Positions 47,169-57,100 of a stretch of DNA of 63,587 bases are shown one piece after another (the first letter of the stretch is position 1; each line of letters begins with the position of its first letter). Under the pieces are notes generated by a model. It saw nothing but the letters and a program-made list of their open reading frames with translations. It was not told the DNA's origin and searched no databases. The translations under genes were made by a program, and so were the position numbers. The stretch is from an uncultured Verrucomicrobiales bacterium (lineage in GTDB: Bacteria; Verrucomicrobiota; Verrucomicrobiia; Verrucomicrobiales; Akkermansiaceae): the NCBI GenBank assembly GCA_937916135.1, contig CALFTQ010000177.1, positions 1 through 63,587 on the forward strand, read 5' to 3'.

Positions 47169-47391
47169 GGAGTGGATAGGGCGGCTCTTGGAAACTCAAG
47201 CCAACTCGCCAAATGGAAATTTAACAAAATTGACAATTGACGAGTGACTATTGACAATTGAAGAAATTCCGCGGGCCCTCGGCCCGCCTAGCTTTTAATT
47301 AATCATTAATCACTAATAATTAATCATTGCACTAAATTCCAATTTATCGAGTTTTCAGCAGTGTGCGAATTGGGCGTTCGGGGCCGGGGGC
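47169..47391. repeat. AT-rich repeats and terminator-like stem downstream of S6 protein
   Basis: Holds gcgggcc-ctc-ggcccgc (47271-47287), a 7-bp GC stem that could terminate the 47392 gene. There are near-repeats of ttgacaattga (47230-47262), and a run of imperfect attaat/atcatt palindromes (47295-47330). No gene is seen in 47078-47391. Confidence 0.6.
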
Positions 47392-50300
47392 TCACTTTCT
47401 GCGGCGGCGGGCGGCCAGGGCAGCCAGGGCCAGCAGGCTCAGTGTGGCAGTAGCAGGCTCGGGGATGTTGAAGTAGACAAAGCCAACGTCTGCCGGGGCA
47501 AAATAGCCCACGGCCCCTCCGGTTGCCGTCAGAGCCGTTACAGTCAGTTTTTCCGCATCATCAAACTTCACATTCTCCCCGAAATGAACACGCACCCAGC
47601 CATCCACCGGCTCGGTGAGTTCTGTGAAATCAAGCACCATGCCGGTGCCGGTGAGGGTAAGAAAACCTCTCAGGGCCGTGGATTCCACATCCAGCACTGC
47701 GGTGCCGGCGGCCAGCTGCATCTGAATATCGGTGTTGCCACTCATGCTGAGAGTCAGGGCGGAATCCAGCGTTGTGCTGGTCAGCGTTGTGTTGCCACTA
47801 CCCAGCGCCAGCGTGGTTTCCTGCATGGAAACAGTGGCGCCATCGGCTGAAGTAATGGCACTGGAAGAATCCAGGTAAAGCTCACAGAGCTCCACGCTCA
47901 CATTCTTCTGCAGCGACATGACAGCGGAGGCTATGCGCCCGGATTTCCCCTCGGCAGCTTCCAGTCGCAGCCTGGTTTCAGAGCTGATGGTGGATTCCAC
48001 CTTCTCCAGGGCGCCGCTCTCGGCCGTGCCTTTCAGGGAGGCCAGCTCCGTGCTGCCGCGTTGCCAGGAAAGCGTGGCGTCCTTCGCCAGCTTCACATCG
48101 CCCTTGTGGCCGTAATAAGCCTTGATAGCGGCGGTGGATTCCAGCTTCTCGCCACCCTCGATGTACTCGTAGTCATCCTGCACACCTTCGTGCATGATGT
48201 ACTTACCGCCACTCTCGACCGTGACTGTTCCGGTCAGGCGAGCATGACTCTCCAACTCAAAAGCAGCACCATTCTGCACGGTCACGTTCATGGTGGCATC
48301 AGCATAGTGCCAGTCCTTATCTCGTGTGGAAAAAAGTGCATTCGAGTTCGCATCATAGACAGGAGTACCATCCTCATGCACCAAAGAGCCGAGCCCATGC
48401 ACCGTGAGCGTGCCGGCCAGCTTCACCGTACCATTTGCCACAATCAACCCGCTGTCTGCATTTTCGAGGCAGGTGCGGATGCTGTTCAGCTCCCATGTTC
48501 CCCCACCGGCATAGGTGATACCCAGGGCCGAATCCTTGGAATCGCAGAAAGAGCCGACAAAGCTCTGATTTCCGCCCTCCATAAAACTGAGCACGGCACA
48601 CTCGGAAGAACTATTGCTGATGACAGCTTCTTCCGTGAGAGCATGGATGGTGAAGCCATCCCGGTTCTGCCCCTCACTCAGATACCAGTCCATCCTGTTG
48701 CCGTTCATATCGAGCGTACCACCACCATTGCCGAACGTGAGGTCGCGCTTAATCTGCCCGGTATCAGCAATCACAACGGTCGATCCGGTATTCACCAGCA
48801 CATTGTATGCTGCATAGTTCCCCTTCTCCTGGTTCAAGAGAGTCTTACCTTTACCCCCGACGTTCAGGAAAATTTCATTATTGCCACCACTACCGCAGAT
48901 ATTGAGCGTACCCTCGCCCACTTTGCGCCACTCGCGCATATAGCCGGAATCCACATTTCGCAGCTTCACATTCACCTGCACCCCGGCATCCACCACATAA
49001 CCGGCAGAATTCAAGAGATTATTTTTCTCTGACTCCACGTTAAAAACCACCCCGCTGCATTTCTCCGCAGCAAAACGCACATACCCGACCCCCAAATCCG
49101 TATCTGCATCCACCTTGATGGTATAAGTCTCATTATCCTTTTCTGCCCCGAACACAAGATTCTGGGTTGTATACAACTTGGCGTAAGTCAATCCTTCTGC
49201 CGGCACATGGTCCTTATCCTTTAATACAACACTAGCTGTGGCATTCAACCGGTCATTGCCATATGTGTACCAAGTATCCTTATCCTTCAAATCGGAGAGT
49301 GATTTCCATGTATGAGTTCCACTCTCCACCCCCGCATATTTCAGCGCGTTTCCACCATCATCAGTAATAGTCCACCCATTTCCCTGGTAGAGATACCCAT
49401 AGCTTGGCGCAACCGAAACCTGGGTAGCAACAGATGCACCCTCTCCTTTTATTCCATCCGTAATAGACGGTTCTTTATCATCAGGCTTTTCTATGCCTTT
49501 GATGATTACCGTACCATCGGTGCCGGCCATATCCACATGGACATTATATTCATCCATGGTGCTCTGCGACCAGCGGGGAGCAGCCTGGCCGACCATCATC
49601 TCGCCGCTGTTATAGCTACCGGTATGAGCCATCAATAATTCAAACCGCGATTCAGAAGCATTCCACACAAAATAAGGGCTGCCGGAATCACCACCTACTG
49701 AGCCAAATGGCAAGGGTGTCTGGGAGGAAAATCCATTTTGCGACCATGATTCCTTGCCTTTAATAACGGCATACTTATAATCCTCGGCGCTTGCCATACT
49801 GGTCTTATCTTCCCACGAGTGAATCGTTCCCACACCACCCAGATTGAACCCACCGCCGGAAATGACCAACTTGTTCTTCCCATCATAATCTTTCAGCCAA
49901 TGTTCGCCTCCGCCAACGCGATAAACCAACTGGCCGGACATATCTGTTTTCCCCTCAATAATCTCCGGATTGTGCAGCGTCGTCGATACTGCATCCGTTA
50001 CCAGCCTGCTCAAACGCACCAATTTATAATCAGCAGTTGGCGCATCAAGCACGAATTTATTACTTGTTCCTTCCTCTTCTATCCCCTTGTAAATGAGAGC
50101 ATTATTTACCCCAATACCGGATTTGTTGGCACCAAATGTCGGATTCAGCGTTGTATTGTGCTTGACTGTTACAACGTAATTATAATTCACAAGCGTAGCA
50201 TTGCCCATGTCTGCCACACTATCGAAACTGAGCATCCCATGCGGCAGCGTATAGGCAGTAGCTCCGTTTGTGTACTCAATCCTCACCCCGTCTTCACTCT

Positions 50301-50478
50301 CTCTGATATAATCCAGCAACTCATTCGTTGTACCGACTACATACCGCCCGGTATTGCTCGCAAAATCGACATAAGTATTATACGATACATCCGAATGCAT
50401 GATTGCCGCATGAACAGAGCACTGGCCACACATTAAAACAAGAGCGCGCAAAAGCTGGACAGGAAGATGCAGTTTCAT
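47392..50478 (-). CDS. S6-type serine protease with PEP-CTERM-like anchor
   Basis: 1028 residues. A signal peptide (MKLHLPVQLLRALVLMCGQC) is followed by an N-terminal domain with the IgA-protease/SPATE (S6) triad: H107 in TVKHN, D150 in ADYKLVRLSRLVTD and S265 in GGDSGSP, at spacings close to EspP (127, 156, 263). A repetitive beta-helix passenger (about 320-900) shares blocks with the divergent paralogue at 51179. The C-terminus is NIPEPATATLSLLALAALA then RRRRK, a PEP-CTERM-type sorting tail, and not the beta-barrel that S6 proteases normally carry. Probably secreted and cell-surface-bound. Substrate unknown; it could act on host glycoproteins or on itself. Confidence 0.85.
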   Translation of the reverse strand: MKLHLPVQLLRALVLMCGQCSVHAAIMHSDVSYNTYVDFASNTGRYVVGTTNELLDYIRESEDGVRIEYTNGATAYTLPHGMLSFDSVADMGNATLVNYNYVVTVKHNTTLNPTFGANKSGIGVNNALIYKGIEEEGTSNKFVLDAPTADYKLVRLSRLVTDAVSTTLHNPEIIEGKTDMSGQLVYRVGGGEHWLKDYDGKNKLVISGGGFNLGGVGTIHSWEDKTSMASAEDYKYAVIKGKESWSQNGFSSQTPLPFGSVGGDSGSPYFVWNASESRFELLMAHTGSYNSGEMMVGQAAPRWSQSTMDEYNVHVDMAGTDGTVIIKGIEKPDDKEPSITDGIKGEGASVATQVSVAPSYGYLYQGNGWTITDDGGNALKYAGVESGTHTWKSLSDLKDKDTWYTYGNDRLNATASVVLKDKDHVPAEGLTYAKLYTTQNLVFGAEKDNETYTIKVDADTDLGVGYVRFAAEKCSGVVFNVESEKNNLLNSAGYVVDAGVQVNVKLRNVDSGYMREWRKVGEGTLNICGSGGNNEIFLNVGGKGKTLLNQEKGNYAAYNVLVNTGSTVVIADTGQIKRDLTFGNGGGTLDMNGNRMDWYLSEGQNRDGFTIHALTEEAVISNSSSECAVLSFMEGGNQSFVGSFCDSKDSALGITYAGGGTWELNSIRTCLENADSGLIVANGTVKLAGTLTVHGLGSLVHEDGTPVYDANSNALFSTRDKDWHYADATMNVTVQNGAAFELESHARLTGTVTVESGGKYIMHEGVQDDYEYIEGGEKLESTAAIKAYYGHKGDVKLAKDATLSWQRGSTELASLKGTAESGALEKVESTISSETRLRLEAAEGKSGRIASAVMSLQKNVSVELCELYLDSSSAITSADGATVSMQETTLALGSGNTTLTSTTLDSALTLSMSGNTDIQMQLAAGTAVLDVESTALRGFLTLTGTGMVLDFTELTEPVDGWVRVHFGENVKFDDAEKLTVTALTATGGAVGYFAPADVGFVYFNIPEPATATLSLLALAALAARRRRK

Positions 50479-51178
50479 GAAAATCTACAGATTGACTACT
50501 CTTGATACCTTTACCACATCTACCTCCTCAAAGCAACCTAAAAACCAGCCCTAAAACACGTATCCCAAAGTTTGAGTACGAATCTCGATAAATGGGACTT
50601 TGTCGGGCTGAAAGCGCGAGGAATTTTGAGCCCACGAAGTGGGTGAAAGACCTTAGGCAGGGGTAAGAGCGCGGCAGCGCTCGACCCGTGAGGGCGTAGC
50701 AAGCGAGCGAATGCGAGACGCGAAGCCCCAAGCCCCTGTTAACAAGATAAAACAATATCAGAGCCCGCGAAGCGGGTGAAAGAGCGGTTGCTGTGACACA
50801 TTGCCACTGCTCTTTCACCCGCTTCGCGGGCTCCAATTCATTTTTTGCTTGAAGCAGGGGCTGCGCCCGCTGGGGGCTACGTCCGCTTCGCGGTCTACGC
50901 CCACCCAGGTCGCGGGCTTACCCCTGCCTACCATCTTACGCCCGTTTCACGGGCTTGAAGTTCCGCTCGCCTACGTCCCATTTGTCGAGCAGATAGAGGC
51001 TTCTTCCAAAATGTTGCTGATGTTTCTATTGCTTACCAAATCTTTGGGACTCGTGTGGCCCTAATAAACAGTTTTTTCTACTTGACCGCACAGGCAATAA
51101 AGCGTAGACTTAACGATAAGGGACTCATGGCGACCTGTGTCCCAACGGCGTAGCATATCATAACATCTCCAAAACCAC
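50479..51178. repeat. 700-base non-coding region of nested inverted repeats
   Basis: Lies between the two divergent S6 genes. A 25-base perfect inverted repeat (50761-50785 and 50809-50833, arm starting gagcccgcgaag) is flanked by a 14-base inverted repeat, taggcaggggtaag at 50654-50667 with cttacccctgccta at 50917-50930. Several gaagcgggtgaaag-like copies occur. A 44-base block at 50557-50600 recurs at 63483-63526 with three differences. Both genes' promoters must lie here. No coding frame is convincing. Confidence 0.8.
51036..51058 (+). promoter_or_regulatory. TTTGGGAC element upstream of the 2224-residue surface gene
   Basis: ccaaatctttgggac followed by tcgtgtgg, 143 bases upstream of ATG 51179. 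The same element is at 58152-58174 (154 bases before the third surface gene) and a relative is at 50557-50573 on the minus strand (about 85 bases before the first). Same orientation relative to each gene. Confidence 0.5.
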
Positions 51179-54100
51179 ATGAAACCTCATCTCCCGGTCT
51201 CTCTCTTCAAAATGCTGCTGGTGGCATATGCTGTCGTTTGTTTGACGTCTGAAGCCTCCAGGCTGAGCAGCAATGTATCTTTTATCACCTACACGGATTT
51301 CGGGCAGAACCTGGGGCGGTACAAGACAGACGCAACAGCCAATGCCCTTCTGCTGTACCTGCGCGAGAAGGAGGGCGGCGTAAAAATTGCCTATCAGAAC
51401 GGGGAATCCTACACCCTCGATTATTACATGCCGGACTTCACGGGAGCCAAGGACCACACCGCGACCGATATGTCACTGGGGTATAATGCCACGGTCACCG
51501 TGAAACACAACGGTGTGTTCAATGGCAGTTTCACCTCATCCGCCATCGGCACGGAGCATGGTATATTTTACCAGGGCATAGAATACCGCCACGATCCGAG
51601 TTCGACTTTCCTGCACGCCCCCGCAAGCGGTTTTGACCATAAGGTGACCCGCGTCAGCAAGGTGATAACCGATGTGCAGACAGCCACCCTGTACAGCGGC
51701 ACCTCAGATGATTTGATGAACCATATGAAGGTGGGCGAGCTCCTGTACCGCGCGGGCTCCGGTATCATGCACCTGTATGATACAGCAACGAATACCACCA
51801 CCTCGCTGACCGGTGCCAATGTCTATGTCACCGGTGGTATCGACAAGGTAGACAGATGGGTTGAGAACGGTTCAGAGGTGACCCTGATCACGAACCCTGC
51901 GTACGATGGCACAGCTCCCAAACCAAGCGATGAGCCCTTGCCTTTCGGCATCAATGCAGGCGATTCCGGCAGCCCCACCTTCATTTATAATACGGCAACG
52001 AAGCAGTATGAATTCATAGCAGCTGCATCAAATGGCGAAGGTGGTCAATCCTGGCACAAAGGCTCCATCGATTACGTCCGCAGCCAGCAGAGCCAGTATG
52101 ATAAAATAGTGTGCGCAACGGCAGAAGCCGCAGAGCTCCACATCGGTGAGGTATCGACCGTCGGCAAGGAAATCAAAGCCACAGTTGACACCAATCATGA
52201 AGTGAGCACAAAACCCTGTTCCGGCTGGGTGACAGATGCCAATGGGGTCCAGCTGACGAGCTTTGTGGGGGTGAGTACCGGCATCAGCACCTGGAGCGAT
52301 CTTTCCGGCCTGAAGGATACCGCAAACTGGTATACCTATGATAATAAGTACCTGAATGCCACCCCCTATGCAGACGGTGGGAAAGCCCTGACTTATGCCG
52401 ATTTGTTTGAGACGGAGAACCTGGTATTCGAAGCAAAGACAGCAAAATCGGAAATCGTGCTGGATGCCACAGTTGACCTGGGCATCGGCTATGCACAGTT
52501 TGTCCTGGGGGAGGGTCAGGAAAGCGCCCGCTTTGATATTTCCTCCGGCGGGGATGGCAGTCACCAGTTCAACCACGCCGGCTATGTGATTGGCAAGGAT
52601 GTGGAGGTTCACACCACGCTCACCGGGTCGGCTGGCCACATGTACGAATGGCGCAAGGTGGGCGAGGGTAATCTGCACATCGAGGGCAAAGGGGATAATG
52701 GTATTCTTCTCAATGTGGGCGGCAGCGGCAAGACCTACCTGAACCGCGAGGAGGGCTACGCCGCCTACAATGTGCTGACCAACACAGGTGCGACGGTGGT
52801 AATTACGGATACCAGCCAGATTGAGCGCGATTTCACCTTCGGGCATGAGGGCGGCGTGCTGGATATGAATGGCAACAGCATGGAATGGAACAACTCCCAT
52901 GAAGCTAAGGAAGAGGGCTTCACCATTCACGCGCTGGACGAACAGGCGATTGTGGCCAATCTGAAGGGCGGTTCCTCCACCGCGCTGACCTGGACACAGG
53001 GCGGAAATCAGACCTTCCTCGGTTCATTCCAGGACAATGGAGCTGATAGCCAGTTGCAATTTATCTACAATGGTGGCAAGGACAGCAAGCTGACCCTGCA
53101 CAGCATCCGCACCAGTCTGAAAACCACCGGCAGCGGCATGATTGTGGAAAGCGGCACGCTGGCACTGGCAGGCACCCATACGGTGCATGGCCAGGGGTCG
53201 CTCAACGGCCGCAGCGCCGAGCGATATTCACATGAAGATGACTGGCATTATGCCGATGCCTCCGGCAATGTGACCGTCAAGAACGGCGGCACTTTTGAAC
53301 TGGACAGCCACGCACGCCTCACGGGCGATGTGCACGTGCAGAGCGGCGGCACGTTCATCATGCGCGAAGGCGTGCGGCATGAGCTGGAATATATCGAAGG
53401 CGGAGAAAAGCTGGAAAGCACATCGGCTATCGCGGCCTATCACGGGCTGAAGGGCAAAGTGAGCCTGGATGCCGGCGCTACCCTGGAAATAAGTACCAAC
53501 AGCGGCACCACGGCCATCTGCTCCTATAACGATGTCATTTCCGGCGGGGGTAATGTGGTGGTCAACCACGCTGATATGGGCAGCGGCTACTCCCTGGGCG
53601 GTGCAAATACCTTTTCCGGCAGTAAGACCATCAAACGCGGCGGGCTTGTCGCGGAAAAACTCTCCTCACTTGGAGATGTGAGCAGCAGCAAGTGGAAAGT
53701 CGAGTCTGATGGCTGGATTGCGGCTCATGAAGGAAGCACCGGTGACCTCCTGAACTGCCTGGATTCTTCTTCCACCGGTGCGCTGGCACTTTCGGCAGAC
53801 AGCTCGAAGCTCGACCTCAGCCGCCACCAGGGACTGCATATAGGCGCGGAAACCGGAAAAGAGGTCAACTATGGAGCCGTGGGTACCAAGGAGGCACTGG
53901 ACGCAGTGAACGGAGCCTGGCGATTCGGCGGCGCCGGTGGGGAGCTGCGGGTGAATTACCAGCTGAGCGGAAAGGCTGACCTGCTGGTGCATGGGGCGCC
54001 CGACTGCACCATCGTGCTGAATCACGAGACCAACAATTTCGAAGGCACCATCACAGTGCAAGGCGGGCTCCTGCAGACAAAGGACCAGGGACATTCCGTG

Positions 54101-57100
54101 ACCCTGGGCAATGATGGCCGGATTCACTACACCGATGTACGGGAAGGCGAGCATGGCATCTCCCATGTTTCCGGCACCGGCACCGTGGGGTTGAAGTTTA
54201 CGGATGATATTCAGAAGAACGTTTTGAATACAGGCGGGGCCTCAACCGTGGCCGTTCATCTGCTGGCCGGCGGCGTGACGCTCAACCAGAAGTCGCTCAC
54301 CCGCAGCCTGATACTGGAAAACGGCACCAGGATACGCCTGGGGCAGGAAACCTCCGCCGTGAATGGTGCCAGCCTGACCGCGGCCGGCAAAGCGGAGCTG
54401 CATGGCGGTGATTACATGATTACTTTAGGGGTGCTCAGTGGTGCCGGTGAGCTGGTGAATAAAGCCACAGGTTCGGTAAGCATCGCCGATATGAGCGGCC
54501 TTGCCGCCTTTACCCATGATTCGACAGGAAGCCTGGCGATTCAAGGGGGCACGGTTCAGTCTCTCACCCAGAAGGCCGGTATTGCCACGCTGGCAGAGTC
54601 AGTCAAGACGAACTCCCTTACGGTGAACGGTGGCCAACTGTACGTGTATGCGAATAAGGATAACCTGAACCGACTCTCGGGCTCTATCACCGTAGATGGT
54701 GGCGAACTCTACTTCGGCTCAGGCTACACGTCTGACACGCTGGATTACAATGACTCCAACGGGGTCATCAACGTGGCCAATGGCACGCTGGATTTCGGAA
54801 CAACGCGCCAGACCATGGGCTCCTGGAAAGTGATGCTGGGGGATGGAGCCCTCATCGCCGGCGAAGGTGACCCAACCTATGGTGCCATGGATTTTAACCA
54901 GTCGGGCTCCACGATATATGCCACCAACGGCAACAGCTCCATCTCGGCCGTGACACGCATCCGCACCGCAGGGCTGGAGGATACTAAAAACAACCTGAAT
55001 TTCGATGTAGCCAAGGATGCCACCCTGACGGTGAGCGGCCGTATTCAGGCAGATGGCAAATCAACAGAGCAAGGGCAGATTACGAAAAAGGGAGACGGCA
55101 CCCTGGTGCTGACTGCTGACAATTCCTACAACGGTGGAACCTCCATTTCCGGCGGTACCCTGCGGACAGCAGACATGGCAAATCTGGGTACCGGGGCGAT
55201 TTCCATAGCCACCGGGGCCCGGCTGGAAATCACCGAACAATCTGGTACGGGCGAAAAAGCGGCCAATATCACCGGTGGCGGCACCCTTGCCCTGGCATTT
55301 GCCCAGGACTCCAGCCTGACGGTCAACCTGGGCAGCGGCTTTGCAGGCGGGCTGGATATCTCCGGCAAAGGCACACTGAAAATGGGCAGCGGAAGCTCAC
55401 TGAAAGAAAACGTCAGCGTGAGCAACGGTGCCACACTGGCATTCGACAGCCCGGGTATGTTTAACGCAAATGGCAAAACCCTGAGTGTGAACGGCGGCGT
55501 GGTTGATTTCGGGGCAACCAGTCAGACCATGGGTTCCTGGAAACTGGAGCTGGCAGATGGCGCCCACCTCACAGGTGCGGGTGAAAAAAATGAAGCCATG
55601 AATTTTAATGGGACTGCTTCCACGATATCTGTCACAAGCGGAGAAAACACCATCTCAGCCACGACACGACTCCAGGTCACACAAGGTAATACGACCCTGA
55701 ATTACGATGTGAGCAAGGATGCCACCCTGAGGGTGAGCGGACTGATTCATGCGGACGGCAACACGCTGGGGTACGGCTCCATCACGAAGCTGGGTGCAGG
55801 CACGCTGGTGCTGACCGGGGCCAATACCTATGCCGGCACCACTGCGGTGGAGGAAGGCACGCTGCATATCAATGCACTGAGCGCTCTGGGCTCATCCTCG
55901 GTGTGGCTGGCAGAGGGGGCGAAACTGCACATCAAGAACACCACCGACCCGAAGGAACTTGATTCCGGCAGGATTGGAGGCTTTGGCACCCTGGAGCTTC
56001 TTTTGAACTCCGACTATGGCAATACCTTGTCACTGAGCAATTTCACAGGTGAAACATACATACGCGGCGGCAACATGACGCTCAACGGAGCACAGGCCGG
56101 AAAGGCCCTGCGCCTGGCCGATAATGCCAACCTCCAGTTCAATGGAAAAGAAACAGCGGCATGGGGTGACAACCTGGTGCTGGAAGGCAGGAGCGAGGTG
56201 CATGCCAACGATGGTTCCGATTTCACGCTGAACGGCTCGGTCAGCGGCTCCGGCACCTATATCAGCCGGGGCGCCGGCAAGGTCAACTTCAAGGGAGATG
56301 TGAAACTGGCGGGATTTGAACAGAAAAACGCCAATGATTCCACGGTGGTAAACTTCAATGGCACTACTGAAATCGACTCCGTGGAGGTGAGCAAGGGGAC
56401 AGTCTATCTCAACGGCAAGACGCAGCTGGGTACGATGACCATTTCCGGCGGCACGGTGCAGATCGCCAATGAAGTGGAGCTGAACGGCATTGTGAATACA
56501 GCCCCAATGGATATACAGGCTGGCGGGCGCCTGCTCCTGGCCGATGGCGCCGTTCTTAACCGGACTACAAATGTGTCAAGTTGGATTCGAGGCTCACTGG
56601 TTGTGCTGAAAGAGGCTAATGCACGCCTCGTTTCAAAAGATGATGATGTGCATGTAAGCTACAGCAATGGCAGCAACCATGGCACCATTCAACTGACAGA
56701 AAACAGCTCACTGGAAATAGATGTCAAGAGGCTTTATTTCTACACCGGCAACAAGGTGGAGCTGGAAAGCGGCTCGGAATTGACGCTGACTCAGAGTTCG
56801 GCCTCCATTTCAAACAGCGGGGCAGAAACCACCACCCTGATCGCATCCAATGTAGGGGAGACAAGCTCTCAGCAATACAGCATGGGAAATGCGAACTTCG
56901 AGCTGACCGCCGGTCACCTGAAAGCCACCTCCTTGGCTGCAGCCGAACTGGGCAACAAACTCACACGCAGTTCTCTGGAGAATGCCGGCACCGACACACT
57001 CACCGTGAAGAATGCGGCCAACACCATCACCAGCCTGAAAGCCACCGGCGGCGATGTGATGCTGGCTGACGATATGACGGTGCAGCGCATTTCCGCCGCA

